Shown: in pieces, positions 1 to 8,428 of the stretch
How the letters are laid out: every line of letters starts with the position of its first letter
Numbering within the stretch: position 1 is the first letter of the stretch
Assembly: GCF_900091605.1 (NCBI RefSeq)
Contig: NZ_FMCQ01000011.1
Coordinates: 124,001-188,000, forward strand
Reading direction: 5' to 3'
Length of the DNA: 64,000 bases
DNA from: Micromonospora tulbaghiae
Lineage (GTDB): Bacteria > Actinomycetota > Actinomycetes > Mycobacteriales > Micromonosporaceae
The notes under the pieces: model-generated
Seen by the model: only the letters and a program-made list of their open reading frames with translations
Told to the model about the DNA's origin: nothing
The model's database searches: none
Position numbers and translations under genes: made by a program

Positions 1-312
1 CGAGTCCCAGAACTGCGGCCCGGGGAAGTACGGCCCGGCGCGCGAGGCCGGGTTGAACACGATGTGCGGCACCCGCCCGTCGACCCACTGCGCGGCGAAC
101 AGCGTGCGCAGCTCCCGCCAGGCCCGGTCGGGGCGTACGTGGGCCAGGCCGATCGCGATGAACGCCGAGTCCCAGCTCCACTGGTGCGGGTAGAGCGTGC
201 GCGACGGCACCGTGTGGTCGTGTTCCCAGTTGGCGTCCAGGGTGGCCAGCGCGATGCGGCGCAGCCGGGCGTGCCGGTCGGCGTCGGCGCGTACCCCGGT
301 GGTCAGCGTCAT
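1..312 (-). CDS. Glucosidase-like glycoside hydrolase, N-terminal part (cut by window edge)
   Basis: The first 104 residues are present and the rest lies outside the window. The protein shows a stretch rich in Trp, His and Asp, with YPHQWSWDSAF at about residues 38-48, then GLAHV, a Leu-Phe-Ala-Ala-Gln-Trp motif and PHIVFN. This pattern is typical of the (alpha/alpha)6-barrel glucosidases related to GH63 and of MGH1-like glycosidases. The ATG at 310-312 overlaps the TGA of the upstream isomerase gene as ATGA, so the two are translationally coupled. It probably hydrolyses an oligosaccharide or glycoside brought in by the divergent ABC importer; the substrate cannot be read from this fragment. 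Confidence 0.75.
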   Translation of the reverse strand, partial: MTLTTGVRADADRHARLRRIALATLDANWEHDHTVPSRTLYPHQWSWDSAFIAIGLAHVRPDRAWRELRTLFAAQWVDGRVPHIVFNPASRAGPYFPGPQFWDS

Positions 313-1127
313 GCGGCGGCCCGCCGGGGACGGGCCTGGGCCAGCGCGGTGGCGGCCTGGCGCAGCGCGGCGACCGGCTCGCCGCGCAGCCGGCACTCCA
401 GCGCCAGCCAGCCGGTGTAGCCGATCGCGTCGAGTGTGGCCAGCAGCGCGCCCCAGTCCAGGTGCCCGGCGCCGGGCTGGTGCCGGTTGGAGTCGCTGAC
501 CTGCACGTGCCCGAGGTACGGCGCGGCGGCGCGCAGCGCGGCGTGCGGGTCGTCCTCCTCGATGTTCATGTGGTAGGTGTCGGCGGCCACCCGGACCGCC
601 GGTGACCCGACCGCGCGGCACAGCTCGACCGCCTGGTCGAGCCGGTTGACCATGTGGTCCTCGTACCGGTTGAGCGGTTCCAGGAACACGGTGACCCCCT
701 CGGCCCGGGCGTGCTCGCCCAGCGTGCCCAGGGCGTCGACGAGCACCTGCCGGTCGCCGTCGGGTGACCGGGGCGGCTCGAACGGCGGCAGCCGGCGGGA
801 GAACATGCCCCACGCCGCCGGGGTCATCGCGCCGACGCCGCCCAGCTCGGCGATCACCGAGAGCTGGGAGCGCAGGTTGTCCACCGCGTCGCGGGAGCGG
901 TCCGGGTCGAAGTCGCCGATGAAGTGGTCCATCTCGACGCAGACGGTCGGCATCACCACTCCGGCGGCGCGGGCGCGGCGCAGTTCCGGCAGCCGCCGGG
1001 CCAGGGCAAGGTCTCCCCGTCCGCGCAGCTCGACGCCCTGGTAGCCGAGGGAGACGGCGAGGGCGTACTTCCGGGTCAGGTCGGCGCCGGGAAGCAGTTG
1101 TTCCTGGCAGGCAAGCGGAATGTCCAT
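309..1127 (-). CDS. Sugar phosphate isomerase/epimerase family protein (TIM barrel)
   Basis: This 272-residue protein belongs to the xylose isomerase-like TIM-barrel family (AP endonuclease 2 fold). Compared with D-tagatose/D-psicose 3-epimerases, the metal-binding positions are Glu150 (in EPLNRYE), Asp183 (in ADTYHMN), residue 209 and Glu244 (in LECRL). Position 209 is Gln in HVQVSDSNR, where the epimerases have His, so metal binding may differ. The start ATG overlaps the stop of the upstream dehydrogenase by one base (TGATG), and its own stop overlaps the next start (ATGA). The three genes therefore form one operon. It probably epimerises or isomerises a keto-sugar produced by the neighbouring dehydrogenase; the substrate is unknown. 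Confidence 0.85.
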   Translation of the reverse strand: MDIPLACQEQLLPGADLTRKYALAVSLGYQGVELRGRGDLALARRLPELRRARAAGVVMPTVCVEMDHFIGDFDPDRSRDAVDNLRSQLSVIAELGGVGAMTPAAWGMFSRRLPPFEPPRSPDGDRQVLVDALGTLGEHARAEGVTVFLEPLNRYEDHMVNRLDQAVELCRAVGSPAVRVAADTYHMNIEEDDPHAALRAAAPYLGHVQVSDSNRHQPGAGHLDWGALLATLDAIGYTGWLALECRLRGEPVAALRQAATALAQARPRRAAA

Positions 1128-2164
1128 CAGAACCTCAGCACCACTTGGAGGACGTCACCGTCACCGCGGTCGAGCAACGTCAGGGCGTCGGCCACCGCGC
1201 CCGCGTCGACGACGTGGCTCACCAGCGGCAGCGGGTCCACGCTGCCCTCGGCCACCAGGTCCATGAAGGTGTGTGCGATCCGCGTCCCGGACCACCGGCC
1301 GGCCGTGCCGGGTGCCGGGTCCGGCCCGGAGACCTGGGCGGCCACGAGCTGGATCCGGTTGTGGTGGAACTCCTCGCCGAGTTCCAGCCCGTGGGCGTAC
1401 CCCTGGTAGAAGCCGGCGGCGACGACGCGGCCGGCGTGCGCGGTGGCCCGGATCGCCTCGTGCAGCGCCGGGTACGACCCGGACAGCTCCAGGCAGACGT
1501 CGGCGCCCCGGCCGTCGGTGGCGGCCCGCAGCGCGGCGGCGGGCGACTCGACGGCGACGTCGACCACCCGGCGGGCGCCGAGCCGGGTGGCGTACGCGAG
1601 CCGGCCGGGCATCCGGTCGACGGCCACCACACGGGCGCCGGAGAGCGCGGCCAGGCGCGTGCCGAGCAGCCCGATCACGCCCTGCCCGAACACGCCCACC
1701 CAGTCGCCCAGGTGCAGGTCACCGGCGAGCACGGCGGTCAGCGCGATGGCGCCGGGCCGGGCGAACACGGCGGCGAGCGGGTCGAGGCCGGGTGGCAGCG
1801 GATGCGCCGCCGTCGCGGGGAGCACCGCTTCGGCGCGGTGCCCCCAGATGCCCCAGACGAGCTGGCCGGCTCGATGGTCGGCGACGTCGGGGGCGACCTC
1901 GACGATCTCGCCGACCTCCTCGTAGCCGAAACCCACCACCGGGTACGCGGGCGCGGCCTGGCGGGGCACGAACATGCGGGAGCCGGCGTCCCAGTCCTTG
2001 CGCAGGCGCGGATTGCTGCCCCGGTAGAGCGTCAGCTCGGTGCCGGCGGAGATGCCCGAGTAGCGGGTGCGGACGCGGACCTGGCCCGGACCGAGCCGGT
2101 CCGTGGGGCAGGGCTCCAGGCGTACGTGCCGGGGCCCGGCCAGAGAGACAACCCAGTTGCTCAT
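1127..2164 (-). CDS. Zinc-type medium-chain dehydrogenase, sugar-oxidising type
   Basis: This 345-residue protein is a medium-chain dehydrogenase/reductase with a GroES-like N-terminal domain and a Rossmann domain. The nucleotide-binding loop is VFGQGVIGLLG at about residues 158-168. The usual catalytic zinc Cys near residue 37 is replaced in YSGISAGTELTLY, and the structural-zinc cysteine cluster is absent. This matches the BchC-like branch often found in sugar or cyclitol gene clusters. It is the first gene of the minus-strand operon, divergent from the ABC importer genes with 121 bases between. It probably oxidises a sugar hydroxyl with NAD(P), feeding the isomerase; the exact substrate is an inference from context. 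Confidence 0.85.
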   Translation of the reverse strand: MSNWVVSLAGPRHVRLEPCPTDRLGPGQVRVRTRYSGISAGTELTLYRGSNPRLRKDWDAGSRMFVPRQAAPAYPVVGFGYEEVGEIVEVAPDVADHRAGQLVWGIWGHRAEAVLPATAAHPLPPGLDPLAAVFARPGAIALTAVLAGDLHLGDWVGVFGQGVIGLLGTRLAALSGARVVAVDRMPGRLAYATRLGARRVVDVAVESPAAALRAATDGRGADVCLELSGSYPALHEAIRATAHAGRVVAAGFYQGYAHGLELGEEFHHNRIQLVAAQVSGPDPAPGTAGRWSGTRIAHTFMDLVAEGSVDPLPLVSHVVDAGAVADALTLLDRGDGDVLQVVLRF

Positions 2165-2201
2165 GGCGTCGCTCCGAGAGAAGTGCCGACCTCGATTCTA
2201 A

Positions 2202-2241
2202 CCCAAAAAATGGGCATATCTGATTAGATCGATGAATCGAT
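2202..2241. promoter_or_regulatory. Divergent control region of the sugar locus
   Basis: The AT-rich space between the dehydrogenase and the binding-protein gene holds two symmetrical elements. One is CCCA at 2202-2205 with TGGG at 2211-2214. The other is ATCGATGAATCGAT at 2228-2241, a pair of ATCGAT palindromes two bases apart. They are plausible operators for a sugar-responsive regulator such as a LacI or GntR protein, but no such gene is next to this locus in the window. Confidence 0.5.
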
Positions 2242-2285
2242 GGGTATTAGCGACAGGCCGTGCTCTTTCGAGAGGAGTGCCACCG

Positions 2286-3677
2286 ATGTCATCACCCTCC
2301 ACGCGGCGGCTCGCAATCAGCCTGATCCTGGCACTGGCCGGGACCGGCATGGCCGCATGCAGCGACGACGGGCAGAAATCCGACAGTTCGCAGATCACCG
2401 TCTGGAGTCTGGAAGACGTGGCGGACCGCGTCGCCGCCACCAAGGCGATCATCGCCGACTACACCGCCAAGACCGGCGTCAAGGTCAACCTGGTCACCGT
2501 CAACGAGGACCAGTTCCCGTCCCTGATCGCCTCCAGCGCCGCCGCCGGTGACCTGCCCGACGTGGTCGGCTCGGTCTCCCTGGCCGGGGTGCGCACGCTG
2601 TCCGCGAACGAACTCCTCGACGCCGACGCCAACGCCGCCGTCGTCGACCGGCTCGGCCGGGACACGTTCACGCCCCGCGCGCTGGAACTCACCGGCGACG
2701 GCGGCAAGCAGCTCGCCGTGCCGAGCGACGGGTGGGGCCAGCTGCTGGTCTACCGCAAGGACCTGTTCGACGCCGCCGGCCTGCCGGTGCCCGACACGTA
2801 CGAGAAGATCGCCGCCGCGGCGGCGAAGCTGAACACCGGCGGCGTCGCCGGCATCACCGCGGCCACCTCCCCCGGCGACGTGTTCACCCAGCAGACGTTC
2901 GAGCACCTGGCGCTGGCGAACAACTGCCGGCTCACCGACGACTCCGGCAAGGTCACGCTCGACTCCCCCGAGTGCGTCGAGGCGTTCCGCTTCTACGGCG
3001 ACCTGATGCGCAACAACTCGGTCAAGGGCGCCCAGGATGTCGACACCACCCGGGCCACCTACTTCGCCGGCAAGGCGGCCATGCTGATCTGGTCGCCGTT
3101 CATCCTCGACGAGCTGGCCGGGCTGCGCGCCGACGCCCGGCCGACCTGCCCGCAGTGCCAGTCCGACCCGGCCTGGCTCGCCAAGAACAGCGGCTTCGTC
3201 ACCGCGATCAAGGGCCCGAACGGCACCGAACCGGCCCAGTACGGCGAGGTCAGCTCCTGGGCCGTGCTCGACGGCGCGGCCGACCCGGCGAAGTCGTTCG
3301 TGGAGTACATGCTCTCCGACGGCTACCCGCGCTGGTTCGGCATGTCCCCCGAGGGGCGCTTCCCGGTGCGCACCGGCACTCCGGAGGACAAGCAGAAGTT
3401 CCGGACCGCCTGGAACACCAGCCCGGCCGGCGTGGACACCAAGAAGCCGCTGTCGGAGGTCTACGGCGAGGACGTGCTCGCCACGCTCCGGAAGAGTCCG
3501 GACACGTTCCAGCGCTGGGGCCTGACCGAGAACCAGGGCAAGCTCGTCGGCGCGATCCTCGGTGAGCTGCCCGTACCCAAGGCGCTCGCCGACGTCGTCG
3601 GCGGCAAGTCCGACGCCCGCGCCGCCGCCGAACGCGCCCGCAAGGACGTCGAGGCGATAGCCAAGGGCGTCAATTGA
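2286..3677 (+). CDS. Sugar ABC transporter substrate-binding lipoprotein
   Basis: This 463-residue protein is a family 1 extracellular solute-binding protein (MalE type). The start at 2286 is chosen because a GAGGAG ribosome-binding site lies at 2271-2276; a longer reading from 2232 lacks one. The N-terminus has a twin Arg, a hydrophobic stretch and the lipobox GMAAC with Cys25, so the mature protein is a lipoprotein on the outer face of the membrane. The body shows the usual features of the family, such as LPDVVGSVS and the hinge-region YRKDLFDAAGL. Its TGA overlaps the TTG start of the first permease. It captures a sugar or oligosaccharide for import. Confidence 0.93.
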   Translation: MSSPSTRRLAISLILALAGTGMAACSDDGQKSDSSQITVWSLEDVADRVAATKAIIADYTAKTGVKVNLVTVNEDQFPSLIASSAAAGDLPDVVGSVSLAGVRTLSANELLDADANAAVVDRLGRDTFTPRALELTGDGGKQLAVPSDGWGQLLVYRKDLFDAAGLPVPDTYEKIAAAAAKLNTGGVAGITAATSPGDVFTQQTFEHLALANNCRLTDDSGKVTLDSPECVEAFRFYGDLMRNNSVKGAQDVDTTRATYFAGKAAMLIWSPFILDELAGLRADARPTCPQCQSDPAWLAKNSGFVTAIKGPNGTEPAQYGEVSSWAVLDGAADPAKSFVEYMLSDGYPRWFGMSPEGRFPVRTGTPEDKQKFRTAWNTSPAGVDTKKPLSEVYGEDVLATLRKSPDTFQRWGLTENQGKLVGAILGELPVPKALADVVGGKSDARAAAERARKDVEAIAKGVN

Positions 3678-4633
3678 CCACCACCGCGCCGGAGGCCGGC
3701 CGCTCCCCCGCACCGGAGCGACCCCGCCGACCCGGCCGACGCCCGCTGACCCTGCGCCGCCGCGAGTCCCGCGCCGGGCTCGCGCTGGTCACCCCGACCC
3801 TGCTCGTCGTGGTCGCGGTGATCGGCATACCCATCGTCTGGACCGTGGTGCTGGCCTTCCAACGGGTACGCCTGGCGACACTGCGCAAGACCGGCCTGTT
3901 CGGCGAGCTGACCCTGGACAACATCGATCGGGTGCTGCACACGCCCGGGTTCGCCGACACACTCTGGACCACGGTGCTCTACAGCGTCGGCGGCACCGCC
4001 GGCTCGATAGTGGTGGGCCTCGCGGCGGCGCTCGCCGTACGCGGGCCGTTCCGGGGCCGCACTCTCGTACGCGCGTCGATGCTGCTGCCGTACGTGGCGC
4101 CGGTGGTCGCCATGACGTTCGTCTGGCAGGTCATGCTCGACCCGCAGCTCGGCATCGTCAACGACTGGGGGAAGCGCTTCCTCGGCTGGGATCAGCCGGT
4201 GCCGTTCCTGTCCCAGGAGTCCACCGCGCTGTGGACGGTGATCGCGTTCGAGGCCTGGCGCTACTTCCCGTTCGCGTTCCTGTTCCTGCTGGCCCGGCTC
4301 CAGGCGGTGCCCGGTGAGCTGGAGGAGGCCGCCCGGGTCGACGGGGCGACACCCACCCAGCGGTTCCGGCACATCCTGCTGCCGCAGCTCATGCCGGTGA
4401 TCGCGCTGATCGGCGTGCTGCGGTTCATCATGACGTTCAACAAGTTCGACGACGTCTATTTGCTCACCGGCGGCGCGGCCGGCACCGAGGTGGTGAGCGT
4501 CCGGGTCTACCAGTTCCTCACCGCCCGTACCGACATCGGCGCGGCCGCCGCCCAGGCGGTCGTCCTGGCCGTGGTGCTGCTCGTGTTCGTGGCGATCTAC
4601 CTGCGCTTCTTCGGCGCGCGACGGGAGGCGTGA
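3674..4633 (+). CDS. Sugar ABC transporter permease (MalF/UgpA type)
   Basis: This 319-residue membrane protein has six predicted transmembrane segments. The cytoplasmic EAA loop reads EEAARVDGATPTQRFRHILL at about residues 216-235, which docks the ATPase. It starts with TTG inside the stop of the binding-protein gene (TTGA overlap at 3674-3677), so translation is coupled. The N-terminus is a Pro/Arg-rich cytoplasmic tail of about 35 residues. No ATPase gene is present in the cluster; actinobacterial importers of this type usually share a general MsiK-like ATPase encoded elsewhere. Confidence 0.93.
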   Translation: MTTTAPEAGRSPAPERPRRPGRRPLTLRRRESRAGLALVTPTLLVVVAVIGIPIVWTVVLAFQRVRLATLRKTGLFGELTLDNIDRVLHTPGFADTLWTTVLYSVGGTAGSIVVGLAAALAVRGPFRGRTLVRASMLLPYVAPVVAMTFVWQVMLDPQLGIVNDWGKRFLGWDQPVPFLSQESTALWTVIAFEAWRYFPFAFLFLLARLQAVPGELEEAARVDGATPTQRFRHILLPQLMPVIALIGVLRFIMTFNKFDDVYLLTGGAAGTEVVSVRVYQFLTARTDIGAAAAQAVVLAVVLLVFVAIYLRFFGARREA

Positions 4634-5499
4634 TGGACAGGGACCGGATCGAGACGGTCAGCCTGCGCTGGCTGCGCCGGCTGGTGATCGCCGGGTTCCT
4701 GGTGGTCACGCTGCTGCCGTTCTGGTACATGCTGGTGCTGTCGGTACGCCCGATCGAACGCCTGCTGCTGGAACCCGGCTCGCTCTGGGTGCCGTTCGGC
4801 GAGCTGACCGTCGCCACGTACGCGGAGGTGCTGAAGTCCGTCTCCGACGGCGGCCAGGGCTTCCTCACGTTCATCCGCAACAGCGGCCTGGTGGCGCTGG
4901 CCGCCACCGCGCTCACCCTGGTGATCGCCATTCCCGGCGCGTACGCGGTGTCCCGCCTGCGGTTCTTCGGCCGTCGGCAGGTGAGCGCGCTGTTCCTGGC
5001 GGTCTACCTGTTCCCGTCGATCGTCATCGCGATCCCGCTGTTCGTGGTCTTCACCCGGGCCGGGCTGCGCGGGTCGCTGACCGGGCTGGTGCTCGTCTAC
5101 ATCTCGCAGACGCTGCCGGTGTCGGTCTACATGCTGAAGAACTACTTCGAGACCATCCCGATCAGCCTGGAGGAGTCCGCGGCGATCGACGGCGCCGGCC
5201 GGCTCGGCATCATCCGCCGGGTCAGCCTGCCGCTGGCCGCGCCGTCGGTGATGGCGGTCGCGCTGTACGACTTCATGATCGCCTGGAACGAGTACCTGTT
5301 CGCGCTGCTGTTCCTGGTCGACCGGCCGGACCGGTGGACCGTGTCGCTGGGGCTGTCGCTGCTCGCCGACGGCGTCGAGGTGCCCAAGACCGTGCTGATG
5401 GCCGGCTCGGTCATCCTCACGCTGCCGATCGTGGTGCTGTTCTTCGCCGGGGAACGCCTGCTCACCGAGGGACTCACCAGCGGAGCCGAGAAGGGGTGA
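4633..5499 (+). CDS. Sugar ABC transporter permease (MalG/UgpE type)
   Basis: This 288-residue inner-membrane permease partners the preceding one. Its EAA loop is EESAAIDGAGRLGIIRRVSLP at about residues 176-196, and several hydrophobic segments follow. ATG at 4633 is preferred over GTG at 4630 because GGGAGG at 4623-4628 is better spaced for it. That ATG overlaps the preceding TGA by one base (TGATG). The operon appears to end here; the next gene begins 23 bases later behind its own promoter-like hexamer. Confidence 0.93.
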   Translation: MDRDRIETVSLRWLRRLVIAGFLVVTLLPFWYMLVLSVRPIERLLLEPGSLWVPFGELTVATYAEVLKSVSDGGQGFLTFIRNSGLVALAATALTLVIAIPGAYAVSRLRFFGRRQVSALFLAVYLFPSIVIAIPLFVVFTRAGLRGSLTGLVLVYISQTLPVSVYMLKNYFETIPISLEESAAIDGAGRLGIIRRVSLPLAAPSVMAVALYDFMIAWNEYLFALLFLVDRPDRWTVSLGLSLLADGVEVPKTVLMAGSVILTLPIVVLFFAGERLLTEGLTSGAEKG

Positions 5500-5521
5500 G
5501 CGTCCGTGCCAGGATGATCGG

Positions 5522-6124
5522 GTGCGAGCATCACGGGAGGACCGGGCCGGTGCGCGGGCGGCCCGGCTGCTCACCGAGGCGCTCGCCCCGACCGTCCTGG
5601 TCACGGCGCTGCCGCTGATCGCCGCCGCCCGGGTCAGCCGCTCGGCGGGTCAGTTCGTGCTCTGGGGCGGCATCGCGCTGACGTTCTGCGCCGTCATCCC
5701 GATCGGCGTGCTCGTGCACGGCGTACGCCGGGGGCGGCTCACCGACCGGCACGTCGGCGACCGCACGCAGCGGGCCCGGCCGCTGTCGATCGGGCTGGCC
5801 TCGGTGGCGGCCGGGTTGCTGCTGCTGGCGGCGGTACGCGCGCCCGCCGAGCTGTTCGCCGTTATCGTGGTGGTCTTCGTGGTCGGCGCGGCCTGCGCGC
5901 TGGTGAACCACTGGTGGAAGCTGAGCATCCACGCGGCGGTGGCCGCCGCCACCGTCGCCGTGCTGGTGCCGCTGGCCGGCCCGGCCGCGAACCTCGGCTG
6001 GGCGCTCGTCGCGGCCGTCGGCTGGTCCCGGGTACGGCTCGGTGACCACACCTGGCCGCAGGTGCTGGCCGGCGTCGCGCTGGGCGGGCCGCTCGCCGCC
6101 GGCACGTTCCTGGCGCTCGCCTGA
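5522..6124 (+). CDS. PAP2-like membrane phosphatase family protein
   Basis: This 200-residue protein has about five or six transmembrane segments. Its C-terminal half keeps part of the PAP2 phosphatase signature: KLSIHAAVAAAT at about residues 138-149, then SRVRLGDHTWPQVLAGVALG at about 173-192, where Arg and His would be catalytic. The first PAP2 motif (KxxxxxxRP) is not clear, so activity is uncertain. A hexamer CAGGAT at 5510-5515 lies six bases before the GTG, suggesting a leaderless transcript separate from the ABC operon. It may dephosphorylate a lipid phosphate or an isoprenoid pyrophosphate at the membrane. Confidence 0.7.
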   Translation: MRASREDRAGARAARLLTEALAPTVLVTALPLIAAARVSRSAGQFVLWGGIALTFCAVIPIGVLVHGVRRGRLTDRHVGDRTQRARPLSIGLASVAAGLLLLAAVRAPAELFAVIVVVFVVGAACALVNHWWKLSIHAAVAAATVAVLVPLAGPAANLGWALVAAVGWSRVRLGDHTWPQVLAGVALGGPLAAGTFLALA

Positions 6125-6156
6125 CCCGCTGGCGCAAGATCAGCTACGGTGGCCTC

Positions 6157-6762
6157 ATGGGCAAGCCGACCCGCTGGGTGACCGACACGAAGCCCGGCCA
6201 CTCGCAGTGGTACGTGGACCGCTTCCGCCAGCTCGCCGCCGAGGGCGCCGACCTGGCCGGTGAGGCGCGGCTGCTGGACGCGCTCGTGCCGCCGGGCGCG
6301 CGCGTCCTGGACGCCGGCTGCGGCACCGGCCGGGTCGCCGGCGCGCTCGCCGCACGCGGGCACGACGTGGTGGGCGTGGACGCCGACCCGGCGCTGGTCG
6401 AGGCGGCCCGCGCCGACCACCCCGGCCCCCGCTTCCTGGTCGCCGACCTGGCCGAGCTGGACCTGGCCGCGCAGGGCGAGGCGGAGCCGTTCGACGCCGC
6501 GGTGCTGGCCGGCAACGTGATGGTCTTCGTCGCCCCCGGCACCGAACGCGACGTGCTGGGCCGCGTCGCCGCGCACGTACGCCCGGACGGCCTGGTGGTG
6601 GTCGGCTTCGGCACCGACCGCGGCTACCCGGTGGCCGACCTGGACGCCGACGCGGTCGCCGCCGGGCTGCGCCCCGAGCACCGCTTCGCCACCTGGGACC
6701 TGCGGCCCTGGCGGGACGACGCCGACTTCGCGGTGACGGTGCTGCGCCGCCCCGCCGGCTGA
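6157..6762 (+). CDS. Class I SAM-dependent methyltransferase
   Basis: This 201-residue protein has the Rossmann methyltransferase fold. Motif I is VLDAGCGTGRVAG at about residues 49-61, the acidic residue ending beta-2 is in GVDADP, and LVVVGFGTD lies in the motif III region. The substrate cannot be told from sequence. TACGGT at 6145-6150 stands six bases before the ATG, so the mRNA is probably leaderless. It is convergent with eccB, with a 22-base gap. Confidence 0.88.
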   Translation: MGKPTRWVTDTKPGHSQWYVDRFRQLAAEGADLAGEARLLDALVPPGARVLDAGCGTGRVAGALAARGHDVVGVDADPALVEAARADHPGPRFLVADLAELDLAAQGEAEPFDAAVLAGNVMVFVAPGTERDVLGRVAAHVRPDGLVVVGFGTDRGYPVADLDADAVAAGLRPEHRFATWDLRPWRDDADFAVTVLRRPAG

Positions 6763-6784
6763 CCCTTCTCCTGCCGACCAGGGC

Positions 6785-8194
6785 TCACGCGGGCGCGGCG
6801 ACCGTGCGGGCGGCCTCCGGGTCGAGCGGGCTGCCGGCCGGCAGCAGGTCCACCAGGCCCGCCGGCAGCCGCGCCGGGCGCACGCCCGGGTACCCGAGCA
6901 TGCCGGGCACCTCGGCACCGGTCAGCGCGTACCGCCGGCCCAGGTCGGTGACCACGCAGATCGCGCCGCCGGTCGCGCCCGGCGCGGGTACCGCCTCCAC
7001 CAGCGCGCCGCGTCCCGGCTCGACCACCACCTCGTCGGCGAGCCCGGCCCGGCCGCCCGGTGTGCGCGCGGCGGCGGACTGGTCCGGCGCGGTGACGCCG
7101 AGGCGGAGCTCGCGTACGCCGGTGTCGTCGCCGGCCCGCGCGCAGAGCGCTCCCTCCGCGGCGGCCAGCCGGGGCGGTACGGCCGGCGGCGCGGTCGGCC
7201 CGCCGGGCACCAGACCGGGCAGCTTGGGCAGCGCGGCGAACCGGCCGAGCGTGATCGGTTCCGGATCCCGCTGGCCGGTGCGGGCCAGCAGCAACGCGGC
7301 CTGCAACTCGGTGATCGCCGCCAGCCCGCCCCGCTGCGCCACCGCGTACTGCCGTCCGCCACCGGAGTTGCGCACCAGGTAGACGTCGCCCACCGCCGCG
7401 CCGGTGACCCGCTCGGACGGCTCACCGAGGTCGTCCACCGGCGGCGGGGCCAGGTCGGCGCCGGCCGGGAGCGTGTTCAGCAGCGCCGCCGCCACCGGCA
7501 CCGCCCGTTCCCGGGTGGCGGCGAGCGCGGCGAGCACCCGGTCGGTGTCGCGCAGCAGGTAGCGCCGGTCGTGCCAGAGCAGGTGCAGGCCGCCGTCCGG
7601 ATGCCGGGCGAGCAGGCCCTGGTCGCCGAGCGCCCGGCCGCCGGTGACCTCCCGCCCGATCAGCAGCACCGAGCGGGCCTCGCCGCGCCCCGCCGCCGGC
7701 CGCCCGGTCTCCGCGCGCCCGGCCTCGTCGCCGGTCACCGAGCAGAGCGTCCAGGCTTCGCGGACGAGCCGGTTCGACGCGGGCAGCGAGTCCGGCGCGT
7801 CGGCGATGCCGAGCGGCAGGCCGCGCGGCACCCCGTCGATGGCGCGGCGGCTGACCAGCACCGTCTTCGGGCGCTCCGCGCCGATGATCAGCAGGGCGGA
7901 GGCGTAGTTGAGGACGGGGTGCAGCCTGTCGTCGCGGTAGACGAACCGCGCACCCGACTCCTTCTCCACGATCACCGCGCCGGTCTCGCGCCACGAGTCA
8001 CCGCCGCCGGTGAACAGGCCGTAGAGCGCGACGCCGCCGAGCGCGATCGCCGCGACCAGGACGCTCGCCAGACCCGCTCCGGCCAGCCGGCGGAACGGCG
8101 ACTGCGGCGGGTCCGTCTCCCGCATGACGAGCGCGGCGACCGCCCGCTGGACGGTGAACTGGTACGAGTGCAGCTGGTCCTGCCGCGACGCCAT
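6785..8194 (-). CDS. eccB: Type VII secretion protein EccB
   Basis: This 469-residue protein begins MASRQDQLHSYQFTVQRAVAALVMRE and keeps the R-PFRRL stretch before a single transmembrane helix at about residues 45-65. That layout is diagnostic for EccB, the ESX core-complex subunit with a large periplasmic domain. The start at 8194 has a GGAAGGGA ribosome-binding site; the longer reading from 8302 does not. EccB normally sits in an ESX locus with eccC, eccD, mycP and WXG100 genes, and none of those are here. This is an isolated copy or the edge of a dispersed system. Confidence 0.92.
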   Translation of the reverse strand: MASRQDQLHSYQFTVQRAVAALVMRETDPPQSPFRRLAGAGLASVLVAAIALGGVALYGLFTGGGDSWRETGAVIVEKESGARFVYRDDRLHPVLNYASALLIIGAERPKTVLVSRRAIDGVPRGLPLGIADAPDSLPASNRLVREAWTLCSVTGDEAGRAETGRPAAGRGEARSVLLIGREVTGGRALGDQGLLARHPDGGLHLLWHDRRYLLRDTDRVLAALAATRERAVPVAAALLNTLPAGADLAPPPVDDLGEPSERVTGAAVGDVYLVRNSGGGRQYAVAQRGGLAAITELQAALLLARTGQRDPEPITLGRFAALPKLPGLVPGGPTAPPAVPPRLAAAEGALCARAGDDTGVRELRLGVTAPDQSAAARTPGGRAGLADEVVVEPGRGALVEAVPAPGATGGAICVVTDLGRRYALTGAEVPGMLGYPGVRPARLPAGLVDLLPAGSPLDPEAARTVAAPA

Positions 8195-8286
8195 CTGATC
8201 CCTTCCCGCCGGGATGGTCGGCGCACAGGATAAGCGCTCCGTCGATGCCCCGGCGACCCTGCGTGTCCTCTCTCGCCCCATCCCTC

Positions 8287-8366
8287 CCTCGCGATCTTGC
8301 ACTCACCGCCCCGGCAAACCGGTCACAACGGGCACACCGCGGGCACCAAGTGCAAGATCGGCGAGG
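8287..8366. repeat. Long imperfect intergenic palindrome
   Basis: Two arms of 17-18 bases face each other: CCTCGCGATCTTGCACT at 8287-8303 and its complement, with one extra base, at 8349-8366. The inner 12 bases (CGATCTTGCACT) match perfectly. The 45-base centre is GC-rich. It lies between the divergent eccB and cstR-like genes, upstream of the cstR operator. It could be a repetitive extragenic palindrome or small MITE-like element, or a hairpin. No second copy was noticed in the window. Confidence 0.6.
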
Positions 8367-8392
8367 CGGGGCGGGAGTAGTGGCGGACGGGG

Positions 8393-8406
8393 TACCCCCT
8401 GGGGTA
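8393..8406. promoter_or_regulatory. CstR-type operator 1 (autoregulatory)
   Basis: TACCCC and GGGGTA arms are separated by two bases (CT), just 22 bases before the start of the regulator gene. The same arms with the same two-base spacing recur before the dioxygenase gene at 8797-8816. GC-rich palindromes with a central C/G tract are the known target type of CsoR/CstR tetramers. Confidence 0.75.
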
Positions 8407-8428
8407 TGTTTACGGGCAGGAGGTGGAC

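Noticed and set aside
1145..2227. Long plus-strand frames opposite the dehydrogenase gene
   Set aside because: They have the Arg/Gly/Pro-rich composition of antisense frames, while the minus-strand protein has clear family motifs.
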